Below, one piece after another: positions 1 to 6,515 of a stretch of 6,720 nt of DNA. The stretch lies in contig JALWZI010000103.1 in NCBI GenBank assembly GCA_027002755.1, positions 1-6,720 of the forward strand. Direction: 5' to 3'. The notes under the pieces are model-generated. The model did no database searches. It was not told the origin of the DNA and saw nothing but the letters and a program-made list of their open reading frames with translations. This DNA is from Campylobacteraceae bacterium (GTDB taxonomy: Bacteria; Campylobacterota; Campylobacteria; Campylobacterales; Sulfurovaceae). The position numbers and the translations under genes are program-made. The stretch's first letter is position 1. Each line of letters begins with the position of its first letter.

Positions 1-2636
1 GGGATCGGGACCGGTTCACCGGTGGCGTAGGAGTGCATCCCGCTGAGATAGAAGTTGACCCCGAAGTAGGTCATGATGACCGAAGCGAAGGCCAGGAAAG
101 AGGCGGTGGCCAGGATGAAGGGGCGATCCCATTTCGCGACCAGGCGCAGATGCAGAACGATGGTGTAGACGACGATGCTCACATAGGCCCAGGTCTCCTT
201 GGGGTCCCAGCCCCAGTAGCGGCCCCAGGATTCGTTGGCCCAGACCCCGCCGATGAAGTTGCCTACCGTCAGCATCGAGAGCCCGATGATCAGTGCCGCC
301 TCGTCCACGGCCACCAGCCGATGGATCGCCCGGTCGATCTGGGGACGTCGCGCAGGATTACGAAAGATGAAAAGCCATAGAACGATGAAGCCGATCAATG
401 CCCCCAACCCTAAAAAACCATAGCTGGCGGTGATCACCGAGACGTGGATCGTCAGCCAGTAGGATTTGAGCACCGGGACCAGGTTGGTGATCTGGGGGTT
501 TATATTGCTCAGATGAGCGGTGAAGAGAAAGATCCCCGCCACCATGACCGTCGCGCCCAGCACCAGCAGCGAGTGACGGAAAAAGATCAATCCCGCCAGC
601 ATCGCCGACCAGGCGATATAGAGCAGCGACTCGTAGGCATCGCTCCAGGGAGCGTGCCCGGCGATGTACCAGCGCAGCCCCAGTCCGAAAGTGTGCAGCG
701 CAAAAAGCAGAATCAAGACTACACCCGCCCCCAAGCGGATCCGGCGGAACCAGGGGCCGGGCCTCTCCCGCAGGATCTCGGCGAAGCCCGCCAGGATCAG
801 CACCAATCCCAGCAGGAGATAGATCCCCACCAGACGGGGAAAGAGATGGAGCCGATTGTAGAAGAGCTCCGCCTCGACCTTCTCTTTGGGAGGGATCAGC
901 TCGGCACCGTAGCGCCGCTGATAGTGTCGGATCTGGGCGATCATCTCCCGGGCGGCCGCCCACTCTCCCGCAGCGGCGGCATCGATGAAGTGCCGGGTCA
1001 ACGCCTCCACCGTCGCCCGCTCTTTGCCGGCGAACTTCTGCATCGCATCGAGGGGGTTGTACCAGGTGTGGTGGGGATCGCCCGGCATGGGAAAGATCCG
1101 GTAGAGGTTGCCGTAGAAGACCATATAGATGACGTTGAGCTTCTCGTCCAGAGCGATCACCTCCCGCTCGAAGGTCCCCCGCTCTCCCGGTTTGACCCGG
1201 TTGGCCTCTTCGACATACTTTTTGAGCTTGTAGCTCTTTTTCCCCTCGAAAGCGTCGGCGAAGGCGGCGTATTTTTCCCCTTGGGGGAGCCCCAGAACTT
1301 TCCGAAGCCTGGGGGATTTGACCCTGATCAGCCGGGCATAACGCCAGAGATCGGGGTGGCTCAGCATCCCCAGCAGCACCTGGTCCTGATCCATGCCCCG
1401 CCAGGAGAGAGAACCGTGGAGTTTGTAGAGCAGCTGGGTGTCGAGGGAGTTCACCGGCTCCATCCGCCCCACGGGAGACTGAACGATGAGTCGGCCGAAA
1501 TCCTCTGCCCCGGCCTTGGAGCCCTGGGCATAGGCCGGAAGATACTTTTCGAAGTCGGCCGGGGTCGCCGCCTGCGGGGTCACGGTGAAGAGAGCGAAGA
1601 GGAGCAGGAGTATCCCCTGCGGTGCCGTCGCTTTCAGGTATCGCACCAACTTCCCGAAACGCGACGTGGGATCGAAGAGGTTCCAGAGCAGCCCCAACGC
1701 CAGAAGGATGTAGCCCAGATAGGTGGGCCATTTGCCCGGATCGTCGTTAACGCTGAGGATCGTACCCTTTTCATCCTGATCGTAGGAGCTCTGGAAAAAT
1801 TTGTACCCGCGATGATCCAGGGTGTGGTTCATGAAGATCCGATAGTCGAAATTCCCCGACTTCGGATCGATCACCGTCACTTCGCTGGCGTAGGAGCTGG
1901 GGGCCATGGAACCGGGATAGCGCTCCAGCCGGAAATCCCGTAGCTTCAGGGCGAAGGGGAGCTTCACCACCTTGCTGCCGAACTCCACCGTCACCTTCAC
2001 CTCGCCGAAATCCAGGGTCCTGGCGAAGCCCTTGCTCCCCCGCTGTCCCACCAGTCGGGTCTGGCGGCACTTTCCGGCATAACAGACCTTCACCGTCAGC
2101 AACCCCATCGTCGCTCGCCCCTTTTTGGCGAATGTGTAGTCGACGAACTCCACCGAGAGCTCCCTGCCCCCGTCGAAGAGGATCGTCTCTTTGAAGTCAT
2201 TGTTCCCGATGGCGGAGAAGTCTTTGCGAAACTCCTGATACCAGGCTCCCGCCGGCGTGCGGATCGTCACCTGCAGGTAGGGTTCGGCGGTGAGCATCCG
2301 GTTCTCGCTCGTCCCTTCCCGGATGTGCAGGATCCCTTCCTGACCGAAGTAGTGGGTCGTCGCCGCTCCGATCCCGATGAGCAGAAAGGCCGTGTGAAAG
2401 AGAAAACGGGGCGGATGCCGCCACATCCGATATCGCCAGATGATCCCCGCCAGATTGATCCCCGCCAGAAAAAGCGTTCCGATATACCACCGGCTGTAGT
2501 AGACCAGCACCCGGGCCGTGGAAGTGCCGTAGTCGTTTTCCAAGAATGTGGCCGCCGCCGCCCCGATGCCGAGGATCGACAGCAGGAGCAACGTGGTTTT
2601 GATGGAGAAGAGAATGGAAAGAAACTTTTTTATCAA
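1..2636 (-). CDS. ccsBA: CcsBA, fused ResB-CcsA cytochrome c synthase (system II), 3' end outside window
   Basis: Inner-membrane haem exporter and lyase that attaches haem to CXXCH motifs of periplasmic apocytochromes. I translated the whole frame: it is open from 2657 to the left edge, giving 878 residues from the chosen start. The ResB half has three N-terminal membrane segments (about 9-31, 50-67, 79-97), a periplasmic domain with NHTLDHRGYKFFQSSYD (270-286), and a fourth segment near 304-318. The CcsA half begins near 600 and carries the haem-binding WWD-type motif WGRYWGWDP (804-812). Four histidines, H81, H731, H829 and H868, match in order and spacing the two transmembrane and two external haem-ligand histidines I recall from Helicobacter hepaticus CcsBA (77, 761, 858, 897), so it should be functional. 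By that comparison about 30-40 residues are missing. The ResB periplasmic loop has a CX4C pair (C185, C190). No ATG precedes residue 1; TTG at 2636-2634 is chosen because GAAGGA lies 7 nt upstream. It is the last visible gene of a cytochrome and thioredoxin unit. Confidence 0.95.
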   Translation of the reverse strand, partial: MIKKFLSILFSIKTTLLLLSILGIGAAAATFLENDYGTSTARVLVYYSRWYIGTLFLAGINLAGIIWRYRMWRHPPRFLFHTAFLLIGIGAATTHYFGQEGILHIREGTSENRMLTAEPYLQVTIRTPAGAWYQEFRKDFSAIGNNDFKETILFDGGRELSVEFVDYTFAKKGRATMGLLTVKVCYAGKCRQTRLVGQRGSKGFARTLDFGEVKVTVEFGSKVVKLPFALKLRDFRLERYPGSMAPSSYASEVTVIDPKSGNFDYRIFMNHTLDHRGYKFFQSSYDQDEKGTILSVNDDPGKWPTYLGYILLALGLLWNLFDPTSRFGKLVRYLKATAPQGILLLLFALFTVTPQAATPADFEKYLPAYAQGSKAGAEDFGRLIVQSPVGRMEPVNSLDTQLLYKLHGSLSWRGMDQDQVLLGMLSHPDLWRYARLIRVKSPRLRKVLGLPQGEKYAAFADAFEGKKSYKLKKYVEEANRVKPGERGTFEREVIALDEKLNVIYMVFYGNLYRIFPMPGDPHHTWYNPLDAMQKFAGKERATVEALTRHFIDAAAAGEWAAAREMIAQIRHYQRRYGAELIPPKEKVEAELFYNRLHLFPRLVGIYLLLGLVLILAGFAEILRERPGPWFRRIRLGAGVVLILLFALHTFGLGLRWYIAGHAPWSDAYESLLYIAWSAMLAGLIFFRHSLLVLGATVMVAGIFLFTAHLSNINPQITNLVPVLKSYWLTIHVSVITASYGFLGLGALIGFIVLWLFIFRNPARRPQIDRAIHRLVAVDEAALIIGLSMLTVGNFIGGVWANESWGRYWGWDPKETWAYVSIVVYTIVLHLRLVAKWDRPFILATASFLAFASVIMTYFGVNFYLSGMHSYATGEPVPI

Positions 2637-2642
2637 TTTGAT

Positions 2643-2648
2643 GTCCTT
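2643..2648 (-). promoter_or_regulatory. Shine-Dalgarno that fixes the TTG start of ccsBA
   Basis: GAAGGA on the minus strand ends 7 nt before TTG (2636-2634). The frame is closed by TGA at 2660-2658, and between that stop and residue 1 there is only a CTG, which overlaps the SD, and no ATG or GTG. The non-ATG start follows from this position; a rare ATA or ATC start cannot be excluded. Confidence 0.6.
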
Positions 2649-2656
2649 CAGTGAGC

Positions 2657-2732
2657 GTCATTGGTCACTAGTCACTGGTCATTGGGAAAATTATTTCTTC
2701 CTCCCAATCGCCAATAACCAATGACTAATGAC
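2657..2732. repeat. Imperfect 30-nt palindrome built of heptanucleotide repeats
   Basis: The left arm (2657-2686) is four head-to-tail heptamers of the form GTCAYTR followed by GG. The right arm (2703-2732) is the inverted equivalent, four more degenerate heptamers. The arms pair at 23 of 30 positions around an AT-rich 16-nt loop (2687-2702). It fills most of the gap between the thioredoxin stop and the ccsBA ribosome-binding site and stands out from the GC-rich coding DNA around it. No T-tract follows on either side, so it is not a classical terminator. Similar short heptanucleotide repeats occur in intergenic DNA of other bacteria such as cyanobacteria; whether this one is dispersed elsewhere in the genome cannot be seen here. 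Confidence 0.75.
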
Positions 2733-2733
2733 C

Positions 2734-2754
2734 TCCGAAGCGGAACGCTTCGGA
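2734..2754 (-). other. Perfect 9-bp hairpin just after the thioredoxin stop codon
   Basis: TCCGAAGCG and its exact reverse complement enclose a 3-nt loop, starting one base beyond the TGA of the thioredoxin gene. There is no following run of T on the minus strand, so it looks more like an mRNA 3'-protecting or processing stem, or a weak attenuator before ccsBA, than a full intrinsic terminator. Confidence 0.6.
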
Positions 2755-2755
2755 A

Positions 2756-3265
2756 TCAAATGATCCCCTCTTTTTTCAAATACTCTCTCCACTCTTCCTT
2801 CTTGTACTTGCCCTTTTCCACCCCGTCGACGAAGGCCATGATCTTGCTCAGGACATGGGGCTTGACGTAGCCGGGGAGTTTCCACATGGTCTTCCCCTTG
2901 GAGCTGAGGAGGACCACGTAGGGGGTCACCTTGACCTTGTAGAGCATCTGGAGATTCTGGGTCGTCGTCCCCACGCCCAGGATTGTGTAGGCCATCTGAT
3001 CGTCCCTGGGGATCCGGTAGATATCGAACCCCTGTGCCGCTTTGTGCAGTTCGGGATCTTCGTTGAGCTCCCGTTTCATTCTTTCGCAGTAGGGGCAGGT
3101 GTGGGAATCGAAGAGCAGCATAATGGGACGGCCCGTGTAGGGGATCTGCCGGGAGAACTTCACGATCCCCTGGGAATGTTCCTGCCCGGAGGGTGCGGCG
3201 GCGTTCCCCTCCCCGGCCCAGAGTATGAAACCGGCCGTCAGCAGCAGCGCGATGACTCTCCTCAT
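2756..3265 (-). CDS. Periplasmic SoxW-like thioredoxin with CPYC active site
   Basis: A 169-aa exported thiol oxidoreductase. A Sec signal peptide spans about residues 1-23 (MRR, hydrophobic core, GNAAA). A thioredoxin fold follows, with active site C57-P-Y-C60 after a beta strand (MLLFDSHT) and the cis-proline at VTPY (P115). The C-terminal PGY motif and following helix resemble SoxW and other thioredoxin_2-type periplasmic proteins. Its place between a multihaem cytochrome and CcsBA suggests the CcsX/ResA role: reducing CXXCH cysteines of the apocytochrome before haem ligation. That substrate is inferred; the fold and active site are seen. The start ATG overlaps the upstream stop (ATGA, 3262-3265), and its ribosome-binding site GGGAGG lies inside the upstream reading frame, so translational coupling is expected. 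It is a paralogue of the upstream lipoprotein. Its electron donor, such as CcdA or DsbD, is not in the window. Confidence 0.88.
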   Translation of the reverse strand: MRRVIALLLTAGFILWAGEGNAAAPSGQEHSQGIVKFSRQIPYTGRPIMLLFDSHTCPYCERMKRELNEDPELHKAAQGFDIYRIPRDDQMAYTILGVGTTTQNLQMLYKVKVTPYVVLLSSKGKTMWKLPGYVKPHVLSKIMAFVDGVEKGKYKKEEWREYLKKEGII

Positions 3266-3951
3266 TTTTTGGGGCCTCCCACATGGACTCCGTGGCTTTC
3301 ATAGTAGGCTTTGAGGGCTTTGTAGACCTCCCCGTTCTTCCGGTCTTTGCCTTTCCAGGCTCCCTCTTTGACGAACTGCAGCGTCACTTTGAACTGCTTG
3401 GGGGGCATATACCCCGGGACGATGAAGATGGAGACCCCTTTTTCGTCTGTGAAGATCAGGGTCGGCGTCGCATCGATATGATAGATCCCCACCAGGGTTT
3501 TGGTGTCCACATCCATCGCTTCGCCGTTGTGCATGAACTTGTGGCGCTTCTGGGCCATGGCGTCGATGTAGATGGGGGTCACATCCTGCCGGATCGCCTC
3601 GGCCAGTTCCGGATCCCTGCCCACATCGTCCTGGAGTTTCCGGGTATAGGGATCGGCGCTCTGGCCAAAGACCAGCAGCATCGGTTTGCCCGCAGGGTCG
3701 ATCTTGGCCCCGTCGCGGAAGACCTGATAGAAGCGGGAGAGCTGCGCTTTGGGGGCCGGGGTTTTCACGGCAGTTTTTTCGGCCGCCTCTTCGACCTTCG
3801 TCCCACTCTTCGCCTCGGAGGAGGCTGCAGGAGCGGCGGAATCGGCCGGTGTCGCAGCGGGTTCCTTGATCTGCCGGGCCTCGGTCTTGCTGTCACTGCA
3901 TCCTGCCGCCAGGAGTGCCGATACACAGAGGGCTATTGCGATGGTTTTCAT
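3262..3951 (-). CDS. Thioredoxin-fold lipoprotein lacking the redox cysteines (DPYT)
   Basis: A 229-aa lipoprotein. The signal peptide MKTIAIALCVSALLAAGC ends in a lipobox with C18 as the acylated residue. About 50 residues rich in Ala, Pro, Glu and Lys form a flexible tether (19-70), and a thioredoxin-like domain fills 71-229. Aligned with the downstream thioredoxin, shared blocks are M-L-L-V/L-F, DPEL, the cis-proline loop (ATPT, P163) and PGY with a C-terminal helix, but the CPYC position reads D100-P-Y-T103. The mature domain has no cysteine, so it cannot do dithiol chemistry; a chaperone, holdase or scaffold role near the membrane is inferred. The frame stays open upstream to an ATG at 4080, but that extension would bury the signal peptide and run through an intergenic inverted repeat. 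The start at 3951 has AAAGGA 8 nt upstream. It overlaps the next gene by ATGA. Confidence 0.85.
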   Translation of the reverse strand: MKTIAIALCVSALLAAGCSDSKTEARQIKEPAATPADSAAPAASSEAKSGTKVEEAAEKTAVKTPAPKAQLSRFYQVFRDGAKIDPAGKPMLLVFGQSADPYTRKLQDDVGRDPELAEAIRQDVTPIYIDAMAQKRHKFMHNGEAMDVDTKTLVGIYHIDATPTLIFTDEKGVSIFIVPGYMPPKQFKVTLQFVKEGAWKGKDRKNGEVYKALKAYYESHGVHVGGPKK

Positions 3952-3959
3952 CGGTTGGA

Positions 3960-3965
3960 TCCTTT
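3960..3965 (-). promoter_or_regulatory. Shine-Dalgarno deciding the lipoprotein start
   Basis: AAAGGA on the minus strand lies 8 nt before the ATG at 3951-3949. Together with the lipoprotein signal peptide that begins there, it favours this start over the upstream ATG at 4080. Confidence 0.7.
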
Positions 3966-4002
3966 CACTCACATCATGGTCACTCGGGAAATTGTAGGGA
4001 AA

Positions 4003-4054
4003 ATCCTTTAAATTCGGGCAGCGGAGGCTATGGAACTGCCCGAATCTAAAGGAT
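4003..4054 (-). terminator. 18-bp inverted repeat after the cytochrome gene, possible attenuator
   Basis: Arms 4003-4020 and 4037-4054 are complementary at 17 of 18 positions around a 16-nt loop. On the minus strand the second arm runs into TTTT and then CCC. The stem is longer and its T-tract shorter than in a textbook terminator, so partial termination or an mRNA processing site between the cytochrome and its maturation genes fits best. That would allow much more cytochrome message than maturation message. Regulatory function is inferred; the repeat is seen. Confidence 0.5.
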
Positions 4055-4058
4055 CGCC

Positions 4059-4074
4059 GCGGGGCCACCCCCGC
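4059..4074 (-). other. Small GC hairpin downstream of the cytochrome stop
   Basis: GCGGGG and CCCCGC enclose a 4-nt loop, 11 nt beyond the TAG stop of the cytochrome gene and immediately before the 18-bp inverted repeat. The two stems in series could block 3' exonucleases or strengthen an attenuator. There is no T-tract directly after this stem. Confidence 0.45.
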
Positions 4075-4085
4075 AGCCACCCGGT

Positions 4086-6479
4086 CTATTTGGCGTTGGC
4101 TCCGGCATGGAGCAGTTTGTCCATCACCTCCTGATGCTGCTTGTCGCTCAGGATGCCGGGAGTGGTGTTGACCTTCTCCCAGAGCTTCTTGTTGGTCATG
4201 TTCTTGTGACAGCCCATGCAGACGCCGGTGCGCTCCATCTTGTCGCGCATATCTTTGTCCAGCGCTCTCGAGGCCGGCCAGTGGGATCCCACGTTGACCA
4301 GCTGCTTGCCGGTCTTGCGGTCGACCACCTTGGACCAGTCGAAGTTCATGCCCGGGATCGCCTTGATCTGGACCGTCGTATGTTTGGAGGCGAACTTGCC
4401 GGTGGCCAGATCCTGGAGATCGACTTTGAGATCTCTGTCCTGATCGGTCAGGAACTGTCCGTCCTGGATGCCGTAGCCCAGGGCTTTGGGATTGGAGTGA
4501 CAGCTCTCGCAGGTCCGTGCCTTGCGACCGGTGGTATGGGGCTGGACCGGAGACATATCGATGGCGTCGACGGTCTGGCCGTTGTCTTTGACCCGTGCCT
4601 GTTTGTTGAGGGTGACGGTCTCTCCGTCAGGCCCGATGATGGTATAGGTGACCTGGCATCCGGGGATGATCGGGGTCACGAGCCCTTCGCCGTTGATCCC
4701 CAGGATCGGATCCTCCCATCGCAGATAGCTGCGGGTCTCGTGGGCTTTGCCGATCTGCTTCTTGCCCTTGGTTCCCAGGATCGATTCGCTGGTCTCCCCG
4801 TTGGCGAAGTGGGTACTGCCGCTGGCGATCCAGTCGATCTTGGTCTTGCCTTTGGTGTAGTCGACCTTGACGTGACAGCCGTAGCACTGGGGCGCCCAGT
4901 CGCTGTGGCAGCTGTAGCACTCCAGGTTGTCCATGTGGGCCTGGACCTCATCCATGGCCACCTTGCCGGCCTCGGATTTGTAGGATTTCTTCATGTGCTT
5001 CTCTTTGAGCAGCGGCACTTCCAGATCCTTGCCGCTGGCCAGGTGGACGACCACTTTGTCACCCTTCTTGACCACGTTGCCGAAGGGGTTGCCCCGGGTG
5101 GTGAGCAGATAACCGTCCATGGGCTTGTAGACGGTTCCTTGCTTCATCCAGGCAGGAAGCTTCTTGCTCAGACCGCGAGGGCCTTTTTTGGCGCCCATGG
5201 CGAACTCTTTCTCTCCGTAACCCATGGCCAGCTCCCAGGGGAACTTGCGAGTCGTTCCGTGACAGTCGCTACATTCGATCTCCACCTGCCCCAGGGTCGA
5301 GCCGTAGAGGGTACCGTCCCCGTGCATGTCGATGGAGGTATGGCAGTCCTGGCAGGTCATGCCGGCCTGGAAGTGCAGATCCTCCTTGATGTGCTTGTAA
5401 CGTTTGCCGTGGGTCTTGAGCTGGGCTTTGCCGCCGGGCATCAGAGGCGAGCTGTAGGGCTGCTCCATCAGACCCATGTAGCTGACCCCGATCCGCTTGC
5501 CGCGGTTGTGGCAGGAGTTGCAGGTCTCGGGGTGGATCCCGCTGAAGGTCACACCGGTACTGGGGACATGGACCTTGGCTTCCCGGGTCCCCTGCATCTC
5601 ATGCACCAGCAGATGGCCGTGCTCTTTTTTGTCGATGGTGGGATCGCCACCCTCGTAGAGCCCTTCGTTGCCGTAGGGGATGTGACAGGCGGAGCATCCC
5701 ATACCGCGCCAGTCGCCCCGGCCTTTACGCCCTCGGACCCCGATATGACAGCGCTGGCAGTCGCTGCGCTGATAGGTGATGGAGGCGTGGTAGGCGACCC
5801 GCGCCTGATAGGCTTCGTCGCTCTCTCCCGGCTTCTTCTTCAGATCCGCATCGCTCTTGGGAGGGAGCGGCAGCTGCTTGAGCTCGGTGGGGAACTGATC
5901 GGGATACTTCTCGATCATCGCCAGCATATACTTTTTATAATCCTCTGTCCCCCACGCGGGTTTTTTGCCGTCACTGTCCTTGACGTCGTAGTTGGCGAAC
6001 TTCACCTTCATGGTGGGCTCGGTTCCCCAGGTGTGCAGGTTCCCCTGGATCTTACCCGCCTCGGTGGCCATCAGGGCCTTTTTCATGTTGGCGACGGTGT
6101 CGGCATGGCAGACACCGCAGGTCTTGTCCATGACCCAGTAACTGCCGGGGTCCCGGACAAAGTTGGCCAGGGATCCCGGGTGGGACTTGGGCGCACCTTT
6201 GTGGGCCTCTTCGGCCGTCCCCGCCTTGGGGTTACCGCCGTGACAGACGACACAGCCGCCGCTGTCGCCCATCCCTTTGCCCATGGCGACGATCTGTTTC
6301 ATCATATCCGACTTGGGATCCCGGATCGATTCGATCCCCTGGTGGCACTTCACACAGCTGTCCCCGCCCGAGACACTCTTCGGGGCCATCGTCGACCCCT
6401 TTTCGTGCATCGCGGCGGAGAGCATCATCGTACTCCCGGCGATCATGGCGATCGCGGCGATTCTCAACTTCCCAGCCAT
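4086..6479 (-). CDS. Exported dodecahaem c-type cytochrome of unrecognised family
   Basis: A 797-aa periplasmic or surface multihaem protein. A Sec signal peptide covers about residues 1-23 (MAGK, hydrophobic core, SAA). Twelve CXXCH motifs start at residues 42, 76, 121, 241, 262, 320, 376, 403, 521, 532, 657 and 754; all use two-residue spacing and end in His. Only one other cysteine exists, C608 in IPGCQ. Haem-poor stretches at about 126-240, 408-520 and 537-656 break up the chain; the latter two contain strand-like runs (KVVVHL, VTYTII) and may be small beta domains. There are no membrane helices after the signal, no lipobox and no cell-wall anchor. It has neither the CX15CH haem site of MccA sulphite reductase nor a CX2CK site of NrfA type. 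Its role is probably electron transfer or terminal reduction on the periplasmic side, but the substrate is unknown. It is first in a unit with two thioredoxin-like genes and ccsBA, all of which fit its maturation. The start has a strong AAGGAGG. Confidence 0.9.
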   Translation of the reverse strand: MAGKLRIAAIAMIAGSTMMLSAAMHEKGSTMAPKSVSGGDSCVKCHQGIESIRDPKSDMMKQIVAMGKGMGDSGGCVVCHGGNPKAGTAEEAHKGAPKSHPGSLANFVRDPGSYWVMDKTCGVCHADTVANMKKALMATEAGKIQGNLHTWGTEPTMKVKFANYDVKDSDGKKPAWGTEDYKKYMLAMIEKYPDQFPTELKQLPLPPKSDADLKKKPGESDEAYQARVAYHASITYQRSDCQRCHIGVRGRKGRGDWRGMGCSACHIPYGNEGLYEGGDPTIDKKEHGHLLVHEMQGTREAKVHVPSTGVTFSGIHPETCNSCHNRGKRIGVSYMGLMEQPYSSPLMPGGKAQLKTHGKRYKHIKEDLHFQAGMTCQDCHTSIDMHGDGTLYGSTLGQVEIECSDCHGTTRKFPWELAMGYGEKEFAMGAKKGPRGLSKKLPAWMKQGTVYKPMDGYLLTTRGNPFGNVVKKGDKVVVHLASGKDLEVPLLKEKHMKKSYKSEAGKVAMDEVQAHMDNLECYSCHSDWAPQCYGCHVKVDYTKGKTKIDWIASGSTHFANGETSESILGTKGKKQIGKAHETRSYLRWEDPILGINGEGLVTPIIPGCQVTYTIIGPDGETVTLNKQARVKDNGQTVDAIDMSPVQPHTTGRKARTCESCHSNPKALGYGIQDGQFLTDQDRDLKVDLQDLATGKFASKHTTVQIKAIPGMNFDWSKVVDRKTGKQLVNVGSHWPASRALDKDMRDKMERTGVCMGCHKNMTNKKLWEKVNTTPGILSDKQHQEVMDKLLHAGANAK

Positions 6480-6484
6480 CTTTT

Positions 6485-6491
6485 CCTCCTT
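6485..6491 (-). promoter_or_regulatory. Strong ribosome-binding site of the cytochrome gene
   Basis: AAGGAGG on the minus strand ends 5 nt before ATG (6479-6477). It supports this start and suggests high translation of the cytochrome compared with the weaker sites of the downstream genes. Confidence 0.8.
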
Positions 6492-6500
6492 GTAGGCTCT

Positions 6501-6515
6501 GAGGAGACACTCCTC
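6501..6515. promoter_or_regulatory. 15-bp palindrome in the cytochrome leader
   Basis: GAGGAG and CTCCTC are perfect inverted arms around a 3-nt centre, 9 nt upstream of the ribosome-binding site on the minus strand. It may be an operator or a short mRNA hairpin. The CTCCT of its second arm can also pair with AGGAG of the ribosome-binding site, so a leader switch is conceivable; this is inference. Confidence 0.4.

Noticed and set aside
358..1943. Long open frames on both strands (444-1943 plus, 358-1731 minus) within ccsBA
   Set aside because: They are in other frames than the continuous CcsBA reading, which has the WWD-type motif, membrane segments and correctly spaced histidines. Their products are Arg/Pro/Gly-rich or charged, without domains.
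2657..2732. CRISPR array
   Set aside because: The units are 7 bp, contiguous and inverted between the two arms; there are no spacers.
2691..3302. Longer minus-strand frame overlapping the CPYC thioredoxin
   Set aside because: It is a different frame that runs through the hairpin and heptad repeat; the competing frame has a signal peptide, CPYC and a cis-proline.
3991..3996. TACAAT as a -10 element for the lipoprotein gene
   Set aside because: There is no acceptable -35 or AT-rich upstream stretch at the right distance beyond the stem-loop, and a single hexamer match is weak evidence.
3952..4080. Upstream ATG at 4080 as start of the thioredoxin-like lipoprotein
   Set aside because: It adds 43 residues in front of a complete lipoprotein signal peptide and translates through the inverted repeat; the ATG at 3951 has its own Shine-Dalgarno.
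4086..6479. MccA-type octahaem sulphite reductase
   Set aside because: Tempting because CcsBA-type lyases accompany MccA in Campylobacterota, but there are twelve regular CXXCH motifs, no CX15CH arrangement, and only one extra cysteine (C608).
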